Below, piece after piece: positions 24,421-32,602 of a stretch of 64,000 nt of DNA. A program made the position numbers and the translations under genes. Position 1 is the stretch's first letter. The number at the start of each line of letters is the position of its first letter. The DNA comes from Micromonosporaceae bacterium (GTDB lineage Bacteria > Actinomycetota > Actinomycetes > Mycobacteriales > Micromonosporaceae), in contig JAHRHA010000005.1 of the NCBI GenBank assembly GCA_020027875.1, positions 1 to 64,000 of the forward strand. Reading direction: 5' to 3'. The notes under the pieces were generated by a model. That model was given only the letters and a program-made list of their open reading frames with translations. It ran no database searches and was not told where the DNA came from.

Positions 24421-26595
24421 ATGCCGCACGATCTCGACCCGCCCGTTGCCCCGACCCGGCCCGTCCAGCGGGACCTGCACGGAGTGTCGTGGACCGACGA
24501 GTACGCCTGGATGAGTGAACCTGACAGCCCGGAGCTCACGGCGTACCTGCGCGCGGAGCGCGCATTCTACGACTCGACGACGGGGCATCTGGCGGACCTG
24601 TCCCAACAACTGTTCGGCGAAGTGGAGCAGCGCCTCCTCCCGACTGATGAGTCAGTCAGTTGGAGGCGCGGTGACCTTTTCTACTACACCCGGACGGTGG
24701 CCGGAAGTGAGTACGAGCAGTTCTTGTCAAGCCGTGACCAAGGCGGCCAAGGCCGCGTCCTGCTGGATGAGACAGAACTCGGTCAAAAGGCAGCTGATGG
24801 GGATGGCTTTGTCGCAATCGGTCAGCGGGAGGTAAGCCCAGATGGTCAGCTACTCGCCTACTCCGTCGACACGTCTGGTGACGAGGTGTACACGCTCCGC
24901 TTTCGGTCGCTCACCGCTGAACGAGACCTGACGCTCGATGACGACCTGTCCGAGATCATCCCGCGCAGCTACTACGGCGGCGCTTGGAGCGCTAACTCAG
25001 CGATGTTCTTCTATACAATCCACGATGAGCTGTACCGCCCGTACCAGGTCTGGCGGCATCGCATCGGCACCCCCGCCGCCGAGGACGTCCTCGTCTTCAC
25101 CGAGGACGACGCGCGCTACGAGCTCACCGTGCGGGCGACCCGTAGCGGAGCGTACATCCTGATCGAGACGGCCTGCCGGGACACGAGCGAGACCTGGCTC
25201 ATCCCGGCCGCCCAACCCCTCGCCGCTCCGGTCGTCGTCGAACCGCGACGAAAGGGCGTCGAGTACCAGGTCGACCAGGGCGGCGACCACGTCTACCTCG
25301 TCACCAACGACGGGGCGACGGAGTACCGGTTGATGCGGGCGCCGGCCACCAACCCGGGCCGTCCTCAGTGGACCGAGGTGTATCCGGCCCGGGCGGGCGA
25401 GCGCCTGCTCACCTGCCACGTCCTCGCCGACCACCTGCTGCTCGAGCTGCGCCGCGACGGCTTCCCACTCATGCGCGTCGTCGACCTAACCACTGGCGCG
25501 GAGCGCGAGATCCACTCGGACATCCCGGCGGGGCATCTCATGCTGCACCCGGGGTCGGGCTACGACGCCGAGATCGAGTACGGCGCCGGGCGGGCCACCA
25601 TCAAGGTGGACTCTCTGGTCGAGCCGCCCCGCTGGTACGACATCGACCTGCGTACCGGCGAACGGACGCTCCGCAAGGCGCGCATGGTGCCCAACTACGA
25701 TCCTGCGTCGTACCGGACCGAGCGCCGCGTCGCCCCCGCGCCCGACGGCACGCTGGTGCCGGTCACGCTCGCGTGGCGCTCCGACACCCCGCTCGACGGG
25801 AGTGCGCCGTGCCTGATGTGGGGCTACGGCGCCTACGAGTCGTGCGATGACCCCGAATTCGACGAGGCGCTGTCGAGCCTGCTCGACCGCGGCGTTGTGT
25901 ACGCACTCACCCACCCGCGCGGCGGTGGTGAGATGGGCCGAGGCTGGTGGCTCGACGGCCGGCTCGCCGCGAAGGCCAATACCTTCACCGACCACATCGC
26001 GGTCGCCGACTGGCTAGCTGCCTCGTCGGTTGACGCCTCGTCGGTTGACGCCTCGTCGGTTGACGCCTCGTCGGTGGATGCCTTGTCCGTGGATGCCGCA
26101 CTGGTCGACGGCTCCCGGATCGCCACCCGCGGACTCTCGGCCGGCGGACTCCTACAGGGCGCGGTCCTCTCCCTCCGGCCGGACCGGTGGCGGGTCATCG
26201 TGGCCGAGGTGCCCTTTGTGGACGTGATCAACACCATGCTCGATCCGTCGATCCCCTTGACCATCAACGAACGGGACGAGTGGGGCGACCCCCGCTCGGC
26301 GGAGGAGTTCGCGGTGCTGCGCGCCTACTCCCCGTACGAGAATGTCCCCGTTGGCGTGCGGCGGCCGGCCATGCTCGTGACCGGTGCGGTGCATGACCCG
26401 CGCGTCATGGTGCACGAGCCGGCAAAGTGGGTCGCCCGCTTGCGCGCGACCGCGTCTCCTGTGGACGGACCGCTGCTGCTGCGGGCCGAGCTTGGTGCCG
26501 GCGCTCACACGGGACCGTCGGGCCGCTACGCGCACTACCGGTACGAGTGCGAGGTGTACGCGTTCATCCTCGACGAGCTAGGTTACGCTCGGTAA
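24421..26595 (+). CDS. S9 family peptidase, oligopeptidase B-like
   Basis: A 724-residue prolyl-oligopeptidase-family enzyme. A seven-bladed propeller occupies the first two thirds (starting DEYAWMSEPDSPELTAYLRA), then the alpha/beta hydrolase domain with LMWGYGAYE and THPRGGGEMGRGWW. The serine is in RGLSAGGLLQG (the usual GGS/GRS is GLS), the aspartate in VHDPRV, and the histidine in GAHTGPSGRYAHY. ATG 24421 gives the family start; the frame extends upstream without reason. It carries an inserted 15-bp repeat block just before the nucleophile strand. It cleaves short basic or proline peptides; probably cytoplasmic. Confidence 0.9.
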   Translation: MPHDLDPPVAPTRPVQRDLHGVSWTDEYAWMSEPDSPELTAYLRAERAFYDSTTGHLADLSQQLFGEVEQRLLPTDESVSWRRGDLFYYTRTVAGSEYEQFLSSRDQGGQGRVLLDETELGQKAADGDGFVAIGQREVSPDGQLLAYSVDTSGDEVYTLRFRSLTAERDLTLDDDLSEIIPRSYYGGAWSANSAMFFYTIHDELYRPYQVWRHRIGTPAAEDVLVFTEDDARYELTVRATRSGAYILIETACRDTSETWLIPAAQPLAAPVVVEPRRKGVEYQVDQGGDHVYLVTNDGATEYRLMRAPATNPGRPQWTEVYPARAGERLLTCHVLADHLLLELRRDGFPLMRVVDLTTGAEREIHSDIPAGHLMLHPGSGYDAEIEYGAGRATIKVDSLVEPPRWYDIDLRTGERTLRKARMVPNYDPASYRTERRVAPAPDGTLVPVTLAWRSDTPLDGSAPCLMWGYGAYESCDDPEFDEALSSLLDRGVVYALTHPRGGGEMGRGWWLDGRLAAKANTFTDHIAVADWLAASSVDASSVDASSVDASSVDALSVDAALVDGSRIATRGLSAGGLLQGAVLSLRPDRWRVIVAEVPFVDVINTMLDPSIPLTINERDEWGDPRSAEEFAVLRAYSPYENVPVGVRRPAMLVTGAVHDPRVMVHEPAKWVARLRATASPVDGPLLLRAELGAGAHTGPSGRYAHYRYECEVYAFILDELGYAR
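26020..26094 (+). repeat. in-frame 15-bp tandem repeat inside the S9 peptidase
   Basis: Five copies of a 15-bp unit, GCCTCGTCGGTTGAC: the first three are exact, the last two diverge (TTGAC to TGGAT). They encode ASSVD repeated at about residues 534-558, directly before the active-site strand. Copy-number change keeps the frame. Confidence 0.85.
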
Positions 26596-26680
26596 TACCC
26601 GTCCCTAATGAGCCTGGTCACGTTCGATCGTTCCGACTCGAATAGGACCTGCTGGCGTTGTCCATCGGGTGACACTCTCG

Positions 26681-27517
26681 TCACGACGCGGGCGTGGCAT
26701 GGGTGGCCGAAGTCCGGAACTTGGCCGGGTCAAAGTCTCCGTGCAGGGCTGGCGCGAGCCAGGCCGGGGCGCTGGCACGAAACGTCTCCGGCGCTAGCGC
26801 GGCGGCGCCATCGGGGACCACACCAGCGAGGTCATCGGGGAAGTCGGCGAGGTTGGTGCGGTGCACCAGCTCGGGCTCGGCCGGCCAGGCACCGATGACA
26901 ACAAGCGCCTCGAGCCCTCGCCGTGCCAGGGCCTCCAGGGTCAACGCCGTGTGGTTGAGCGTGCCCAGCCCGGCTCGGGTCACCACCACGACGCCCGAGC
27001 CCGCCCCAGCGCCAGGGGCGGCGGCGGCGGGGTCGGCAGCGAGGTCGCCGGCGAGGTCGCCGGCGAGGTCCGCAATCGTCCAGCCGCCGGCGCCCATCGG
27101 CACGAGCAACCCGCCGGCGCCCTCGATAAGGACCAGGTCGTGCGTCGCGGCGAGCACGCGGACGGCCGCCGCGACCGACTCCCGGTTGAGCGGCATGAGG
27201 CCGGCAACGCGGGCCGCCGCGAGTGGCGCCAGCGGGTCGGGATAGGTGACCAGTGTTCGCGCGGTTGCCGGGGCCGCTAAGCGAACGATGGTGTCTTCGT
27301 CCGACTCCGCGGTCGGCTCGAGCGAGGGCTCGACCGCGGGTTGCGCCGACACGGAGCCTTGGATGCCCGTCTGCCCCGGCTTGACCACCGCTACCCGTAG
27401 TCCATGCGCCGTCGCGGCAGCGCTGATCGCCGCGGTCACAATCGTCTTGCCCACGCCGGTGTCGGTGCCTGTGACGACCAGTGGCCCGCGCAGCCCGCCG
27501 GTCCCGGACCGACTCAC
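26681..27517 (-). CDS. bioD: dethiobiotin synthetase
   Basis: A 278-residue P-loop enzyme with VVTGTDTGVGKTIVTAAIS (ATP site), AVVKPGQTGI, LIEGAGGLLVPM, and the NH-containing nucleotide segment. It makes dethiobiotin from diaminopelargonate, CO2 and ATP. It is longer than the E. coli enzyme because of an Ala/Gly/Pro-rich insert near residue 165-180 built of GDLA repeats. GTG start overlaps the stop of the micro-ORF at 27514 as GTGA. Third enzyme gene of the bioA-F-D operon. Confidence 0.95.
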   Translation of the reverse strand: MSRSGTGGLRGPLVVTGTDTGVGKTIVTAAISAAATAHGLRVAVVKPGQTGIQGSVSAQPAVEPSLEPTAESDEDTIVRLAAPATARTLVTYPDPLAPLAAARVAGLMPLNRESVAAAVRVLAATHDLVLIEGAGGLLVPMGAGGWTIADLAGDLAGDLAADPAAAAPGAGAGSGVVVVTRAGLGTLNHTALTLEALARRGLEALVVIGAWPAEPELVHRTNLADFPDDLAGVVPDGAAALAPETFRASAPAWLAPALHGDFDPAKFRTSATHATPAS

Positions 27518-27618
27518 CGGATTCCCAGCCGTGAGCGTTGGGCGTGTGGCCGCGCCAGTTGGGGCTCACGGCGCGGGTAGGCGTCCAATGCCCACCACCG
27601 CAGGGCCCGGCTGATCAT
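27514..27618 (-). CDS. 34-residue micro-ORF between bioF and bioD
   Basis: MISRALRWWALDAYPRREPQ begins this 34-residue frame. Its ATG overlaps the bioF stop (ATGA) and its TGA overlaps the bioD start (GTGA), so it fills the whole gap with two 4-bp junctions like all other bio junctions here. The peptide is basic and rich in Arg and Trp. I know no function. Alternatives are a coupling leader that hands ribosomes to bioD, or a small protein of the biotin enzymes. Confidence 0.6.
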   Translation of the reverse strand: MISRALRWWALDAYPRREPQLARPHAQRSRLGIR

Positions 27619-28778
27619 GGCGCGACGGCCGCAATCGTATCCAGCGCGCGGTCGAAGTCCTCGCGCCGCACGCCGACGTTGATGGTGAGCCGCAGCCGCG
27701 ACTCGCCGTCCGGTGTGGACGGCGGCCGGAAACAGCCCACCGCGACACCGCGAACCCGGCAGGTGAAGGCCCACACCAGCGCCTCCTCCGGTCCGGGCGC
27801 ACCCACCGACAGCACACCACCGGCCGGCTCGCGCACCTGCAGACCCGCGTCGCGCAGCCGCCGGCACGCCGCCCCAGCGCGATCGGCGAGTTCGGATCGT
27901 GCGACCTCGCCGGCCTCGCCGCGGATGAGCTCCAGCGCCGCGAGCGCCCCCGCTGCCACCGATGGCGGCAGGCCCGTGTCGTAGATAAAGGTGCGGGAGG
28001 TCTCCACAAGGTGCCGGATGAATGCCCGCGGGCCGGCCACCACGCCCCCCGCCCCGCCGAAACCCTTCGACAGAGTGGCGGTCGTGACGACGTCCGGCTC
28101 GCCGGCCAAGCCGGCCGCGGCCACGCCGCCCGCCCCGGCCGGGCCGACCACGCCAACACCGTGGGCATCATCCACGAGGAGCACGGCACCATGCCGGCGG
28201 GTCACGACGTGCAGCGTCTCGAGCGGCGCCAGGTCGCCGTGCACCGAGAAGATCGATTCCGTGACCGCCACACCGCCGGTCGCCGGCAGCGCGGCGTCGA
28301 GCGATCCCGGGTCCGCATGGGCGTAGACCACGGTCCGCACACCCGTACGCCCCGCCGACGCAAGCCGGCATCCGTCCACAAGAGAGGCGTGATTGTGCGC
28401 GTCGGAGGCGATCATCGAGTTGGCGGAGGCGATCGCTCGCACCGCCCCAAGGTTGGCGAGATAGCCCGACGAGTAGACCAATGCCGCCTCGCAGCCGAGG
28501 AGAGATGCGAGGCCATCCTCAAGTGCGGCGTGCACCTCCGTGCTGCCGCGGACCAGTCGGGAGGCGGTCGCGCCCAGACCGTAACCCTTGAGGGCCGACA
28601 TCGCAGCCGCTACCACCTCGGGATGGCTGGATAGACCCAGGTAGTCATTGCCGGCCAGATCGACCAGGCCATCCTCCTCGGGGCGGGGGTGGAGCTCCCG
28701 CCGGAGTCCGGCTCTCTCTCGGGCTGCGGCCAACTCGTCCAAAGTGGAGAGCCAGTCTCGTCCCGCCGGGAGATTCAC
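27615..28778 (-). CDS. bioF: 8-amino-7-oxononanoate synthase
   Basis: A 387-residue PLP enzyme of the alpha-oxoamine synthase family. It condenses pimeloyl-CoA or pimeloyl-ACP with alanine. GNDYLGLSSHPEV, GATASRLVRGSTEVHAALE, DDAHGVGVVG and the PLP lysine in TLSKGFGGAGG are present. GTG 28778 overlaps the bioA stop as GTGA. The open frame continues over bioA in another frame, which I regard as shadow. Length is normal. Confidence 0.95.
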   Translation of the reverse strand: MNLPAGRDWLSTLDELAAARERAGLRRELHPRPEEDGLVDLAGNDYLGLSSHPEVVAAAMSALKGYGLGATASRLVRGSTEVHAALEDGLASLLGCEAALVYSSGYLANLGAVRAIASANSMIASDAHNHASLVDGCRLASAGRTGVRTVVYAHADPGSLDAALPATGGVAVTESIFSVHGDLAPLETLHVVTRRHGAVLLVDDAHGVGVVGPAGAGGVAAAGLAGEPDVVTTATLSKGFGGAGGVVAGPRAFIRHLVETSRTFIYDTGLPPSVAAGALAALELIRGEAGEVARSELADRAGAACRRLRDAGLQVREPAGGVLSVGAPGPEEALVWAFTCRVRGVAVGCFRPPSTPDGESRLRLTINVGVRREDFDRALDTIAAVAP

Positions 28779-30097
28779 CGGACCGCCTCGTCGATGGCCC
28801 CGATGAGCGCGCTCACCATCAGCTCGGTCTCCGAGCGACCAAGGGTGAGCGGCGGCATCAGCACCACCGTGTCCCCCAGCGGGCGAAGCCACACCCCTCG
28901 ACCGCGGGCCGCCCGGCAAACCGCGGCACCCGTTCGCTCGCCGACCGAGCGGACCTCGACCCCGGTCATCGTCCCGATCCGGCGGACCTCCACGACGCGG
29001 TCGTCGTCGGCGAGCGGAGCCAACAGCTGGTCGAGGCGATCCCCCAACGCGGCCGCCTGTGCGACCAGTCCCCGCGACGCGATGAGGTCCAGGTGCGCGT
29101 TGGCCGCCGCGCAGCACAGCGGGTTCGCCGTGAAGGTGTGGCCGTGGAAGAACGTTCGTCCCGACGCCGGTGTGCCGAGGAAAGTGTCGTATACCTCGTC
29201 GGTCGTGAGCACCGCCGACAAGGGCAGGTAGCCAGCGGTCAGACCCTTGCCGCACGTTAGCAGGTCCGGCACGACGCCGGCGTGCTCGCTCGCCCACATC
29301 CGGCCCGTGCGGGCCACCCCGGCGGCGACCTCGTCGCAGATGAGCAGCGCGCCGTGCTCGGTGGCCAGGCGCCGGGCCGCACGCAGGAAGTCGGCGTGAT
29401 AGGTCAGCATCCCCGCCGCCGCCTGCACCATCGGCTCTACCACGATCGCGCACACCTCGTCGCCGCGCTCATGCAGCAGCGCCGTCAGCTCGGCCACCAC
29501 CTCGGCGGCACGGTCGACCGGCGTTTGTCCTGCCGCTCGGACCCCGGGCGACGAGACTGGAAGCGTCTTGAGCAGGAGGGGCCGGTACGTGGCGTGGAAC
29601 AGCTCCATCCCGCCGACGCTGACCGCGCCGAGCGTGTCGCCGTGGTACGCCTCCCGCAGGTGCACGAAGAGCGGGCGCGCACGTCCTGTTTGGACAGAGC
29701 GCTGGTACGCCATCTTGAGCGCCACCTCGACGGCGCTGGACCCATCGCCGGCGAAGAAGACCTTCGACAGCACGGGACCGTCCCCGAACGGCGCCGTGGC
29801 GAGGAGCTTCTCGGCCAGCTCGATTCCCGGCGGGTGCGTCGCACCGAGAAAGGTCGAGTGGTCGAGCCGATCGAGCTGAGCCTTGATCGCGGCGTCGATC
29901 TCCGGCGTGCGGTGTCCGAGCGTCGTTACCCACAACGACGACACCCCGTCCAGATAGCGATTGCCGTCAACGTCGAAGAGCCACGGCCCCTCGGCCCGGT
30001 CCACAACGGTCGGCTCGTCGCCCAGCCACAGGCTGTGCTGCGTGAACGGGTGCCACACGGATGCCGCGTCCCGTTTGAGCCACGCCGCGCTGTCCAT
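28775..30097 (-). CDS. bioA: adenosylmethionine-8-amino-7-oxononanoate aminotransferase
   Basis: A 440-residue class III PLP aminotransferase that makes 7,8-diaminononanoate using SAM as donor. DAASVWHPFTQHSLW (the BioA-specific start), DGVSSLWVTTLGHR, VFFAGDGSSAVEVALKMA, LLICDEVAAGVARTGRM and the PLP lysine in LTCGKGLTAGYLPL are visible. It is first in its operon and divergent from bioB with a 104-bp promoter region. ATG start. Confidence 0.95.
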   Translation of the reverse strand: MDSAAWLKRDAASVWHPFTQHSLWLGDEPTVVDRAEGPWLFDVDGNRYLDGVSSLWVTTLGHRTPEIDAAIKAQLDRLDHSTFLGATHPPGIELAEKLLATAPFGDGPVLSKVFFAGDGSSAVEVALKMAYQRSVQTGRARPLFVHLREAYHGDTLGAVSVGGMELFHATYRPLLLKTLPVSSPGVRAAGQTPVDRAAEVVAELTALLHERGDEVCAIVVEPMVQAAAGMLTYHADFLRAARRLATEHGALLICDEVAAGVARTGRMWASEHAGVVPDLLTCGKGLTAGYLPLSAVLTTDEVYDTFLGTPASGRTFFHGHTFTANPLCCAAANAHLDLIASRGLVAQAAALGDRLDQLLAPLADDDRVVEVRRIGTMTGVEVRSVGERTGAAVCRAARGRGVWLRPLGDTVVLMPPLTLGRSETELMVSALIGAIDEAVR

Positions 30098-30201
30098 CGA
30101 CCGCCCTCCTGGTTTGGTCCAAGGCCGCCGGGTCGACCAGCGAGAATTCTACCGGGGACCACACCGGTCGAGTTGATCACCGCGTCTTGTAGGGTCGTGC
30201 C

Positions 30202-31197
30202 ATGTCCACGACCCTTGCCCGTGCCCGCACTCAGGTTCTTGACGACGGGGTCGGCCTCGCCGAGGCCGGTGTCCTCGAGGTGCTCACGCTGCCCGACGAG
30301 GACCTGGCCGAGGCGCTGCAACTGGCCCACGAGGTCCGCATGCGGTGGTGCGGACCCGACGTCGAGGTCGAGGGCATTGTCTCGCTCAAGACCGGCGGCT
30401 GTCCCGAGGACTGCCATTTCTGCTCGCAGTCGGGCCAGTTCACCTCCCCCGTACGGGCGGTGTGGCTGGACATCCCGTCACTGGTCGAGGCGGCGAGACA
30501 GACCGCCGCGACCGGCGCCACCGAGTTCTGCATCGTGGCCGCCGTGCGTGGACCCGACGCGCGGTTGATGGCTCAGGTGCGCGACGGGGTGGCGGCCATC
30601 CGCAAAGAGGTGGACATCAATATCGCCGCATCGCTCGGCATGCTCTCGCAGGACCAGGTGAACGAGTTGGCCGCGTTGGGCGTGCACCGCTACAACCACA
30701 ACCTCGAGACGGCCCGGTCTTACTTCCCGAGCATCGTCACCACCCACTCGTGGGAGGAGCGCTGGGACACGCTGCGCATGGTGCGCGAGGCCGGCATGGA
30801 GGTCTGCTGCGGCGGCATCCTTGGTCTCGGCGAGAGCCTGGACCAGCGTGCCGAGTTCGCCGGGCAGCTGGGCGAATTGGACCCGCACGAGGTGCCGCTC
30901 AACTTCCTGAATCCGCGCCCCGGCACGCCGCTGGGCGACCGGGACGTGCTCGACGCCAAGGACGCTCTGCGGGCGATCGCCGCGTTCCGCCTGGCGATGC
31001 CGCGCACGGTCCTCCGCTATGCCGGCGGTCGCGAGATCACCCTGGGCGACCTGGGTACGCGCGATGGCCTGCTCGGCGGCATCAACGCCGTCATCGTCGG
31101 CAACTACCTCACCACGCTCGGCCGGCCGGCCACCGAGGACCTGGCCCTGCTCACCGAGCTGTCGATGCCGGTGAAGGCCCTCTCCGCCACGCTATGA
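30202..31197 (+). CDS. bioB: biotin synthase
   Basis: A 331-residue radical SAM enzyme that inserts sulfur into dethiobiotin. The 4Fe-4S ligands are in [14 protein letters not shown] (Cys-x3-Cys-x2-Cys), and the second cluster and substrate residues in [24 protein letters not shown] and [10 protein letters not shown]. It diverges from bioA and overlaps the bsaP start by 4 bp. The 104-bp divergent region is likely where biotin control acts; I see no certain BirA or BioQ operator. Confidence 0.95.
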   Translation: MSTTLARARTQVLDDGVGLAEAGVLEVLTLPDEDLAEALQLAHEVRMRWCGPDVEVEGIVSLKTGGCPEDCHFCSQSGQFTSPVRAVWLDIPSLVEAARQTAATGATEFCIVAAVRGPDARLMAQVRDGVAAIRKEVDINIAASLGMLSQDQVNELAALGVHRYNHNLETARSYFPSIVTTHSWEERWDTLRMVREAGMEVCCGGILGLGESLDQRAEFAGQLGELDPHEVPLNFLNPRPGTPLGDRDVLDAKDALRAIAAFRLAMPRTVLRYAGGREITLGDLGTRDGLLGGINAVIVGNYLTTLGRPATEDLALLTELSMPVKALSATL

Positions 31198-31391
31198 GCT
31201 GTCCAGGCGACGACGTGTGGTGCGATCGCTGCGGCGAAGAACTGAGTACGGGTACGCACGAGGTCTGCCTTGTCGCCCGTACCCTTGAACCGCCGAGGTT
31301 CTGTCCACTGTGTCGCCGCCGGATGAAGGTGCAGGTGCTCCCGACGGGTTGGTCCGCGACCTGCGCCGAACATGGCGAGACGCGGTCGTAG
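31194..31391 (+). CDS. bsaP: biotin synthase auxiliary protein BsaP-like
   Basis: A 65-residue cysteine-rich protein with [11 protein letters not shown] and [19 protein letters not shown], then a further [10 protein letters not shown]. This cysteine pattern and the position directly after bioB match the mycobacterial BsaP (Rv1590 region), which BioB needs for activity, probably through iron-sulfur supply or repair. The ATG overlaps the bioB stop (ATGA), so the two are made together. A plain zinc ribbon is the alternative reading. Confidence 0.8.
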   Translation: MSCPGDDVWCDRCGEELSTGTHEVCLVARTLEPPRFCPLCRRRMKVQVLPTGWSATCAEHGETRS

Positions 31392-31394
31392 GCA

Positions 31395-32159
31395 TCACCG
31401 CGAGCCACGCTCGGGCAGCCCGTCGGTGTAGGTGGCGGTGAGTTGATGATCCAGCGTGAGCGCGTGGTATCCGCCGGCCGGGGCGAACCAGCGGAGGCCG
31501 GCCGGTCCGCCGGCGTACAGGGCAGTTGCGTACGCGTCCGCGGTGGCCAGGTCGGGACCGACCACTGTGGCCGACGCGAGCGCGGTGGATGGCCTGCCGG
31601 TATGTGGATCGATGACGTGAGGTCCACGCTCGTAAGAACCGGAGGTCGCCACCGCCGCGTCGGTCGGCTCCAGCACGAGGACGACCGTGTGCGGGTCGCT
31701 TGGGCCGTGGATTCCTATGCGCCACGGACCAGTCGGGCCGGTCCCGCGGACGACGACATCGCCGCCACCGGAGATGGCGAAATCGCGTACCCCGGCGTCA
31801 AGCACACGCGTGGCGGCCCGTTCGATGCCCCAACCCTTGACGAGGCCGCTCGGGTCGAACCCGCCGGGCAGGGCCCAAGGATCAAACCAGCCGAGGGTCG
31901 CAACCGTCATCGCGCCACACCGCCCTACGACCTCGGCGAGAAGGGGCGGGTACGCCGCTGGCGCCAGCTCACCGCGGCGGACCCGCGACACAAGCGAGTC
32001 GGCCCGGAATGGACTGAACGCGGTGTCCACGGCCCGCAACTCCGCGATCGCCGCCTCGATTGCGCGGCTGGCACGATCTCCCGACGCCAAAAGGCAGAGG
32101 GAGAAGACCGTCCCCATGAGAGGGACGGCGTGCCGAGTGGTCTCGATTCGCGTGGTCAT
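31395..32159 (-). CDS. apbE: FAD:protein FMN transferase (ApbE family)
   Basis: A 254-residue ApbE protein that attaches FMN to a Thr or Ser in a target protein. HAVPLMGTVFSLCL, GGFDPSGLVKGWGIERAA, FAISGGGDVVV and ATSGSYERGPHVIDPHTGRP are the typical FAD- and metal-binding motifs. It overlaps the FMN-binding gene by 4 bp; that protein carries the flavinylation motif, so it is the evident substrate. No secretion signal is obvious. Confidence 0.9.
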   Translation of the reverse strand: MTTRIETTRHAVPLMGTVFSLCLLASGDRASRAIEAAIAELRAVDTAFSPFRADSLVSRVRRGELAPAAYPPLLAEVVGRCGAMTVATLGWFDPWALPGGFDPSGLVKGWGIERAATRVLDAGVRDFAISGGGDVVVRGTGPTGPWRIGIHGPSDPHTVVLVLEPTDAAVATSGSYERGPHVIDPHTGRPSTALASATVVGPDLATADAYATALYAGGPAGLRWFAPAGGYHALTLDHQLTATYTDGLPERGSR

Positions 32160-32602
32160 GCGAGCTGGTCCAGCGCAGCCTGTAGGGACCTCAGGTAGCC
32201 CCCGCTGGTGAAGGTGGCCCCGGACATGACGTCCACGTCGGCGGATTGTGCGGTCAGTACCTTCTGCCGAAGGCGAGGCACCAGATTCGCGTCGATCCAG
32301 CGAGACCGCTCATGCACGGTGGGCAGGATCAAGGCCTCGATCTCGACGATCGCGCCGGCGCTGACGGTGACCCGGACCTGCACTGGGCCATAGTCCGTCT
32401 CGACGCGGGGTCCAGTAGCGGTGCCATCGATCAGGGGCCGGTCGGTTTCGTTGGGACCCGACGAAGGGCCGGCGCCGCCGACGGCGCTCGGGAGGTTGGG
32501 ACCCGCGCCCGGCGCCAGAACGTGCCCAGCCAGCACGTGACCGGCCAGGACGGCGACCGCACCGGCCACCGCTCCGCCGGCACCGATCAGCGCCCGTCGC
32601 AC
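32156..32602 (-). CDS. FMN-binding domain protein (covalent flavin carrier)
   Basis: A 148-residue protein: an N-terminal hydrophobic anchor (about residues 3-30), a Gly/Pro-rich linker to about 60, then an FMN_bind domain ending in VMSGATFTSGGYLRSLQAAL. The SGATFTS motif is the ApbE flavinylation site, the second Thr being the acceptor. It lies outside the membrane and probably passes electrons from the ferric-reductase-like partner, with which it overlaps by 16 bp. Confidence 0.9.
   Translation of the reverse strand: MRRALIGAGGAVAGAVAVLAGHVLAGHVLAPGAGPNLPSAVGGAGPSSGPNETDRPLIDGTATGPRVETDYGPVQVRVTVSAGAIVEIEALILPTVHERSRWIDANLVPRLRQKVLTAQSADVDVMSGATFTSGGYLRSLQAALDQLA

Noticed and set aside
27615-29453. 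A 612-residue frame that would fuse bioF to an N-terminal extension
   Set aside because: The extension is the out-of-frame shadow of bioA; bioF starts at GTG 28778.
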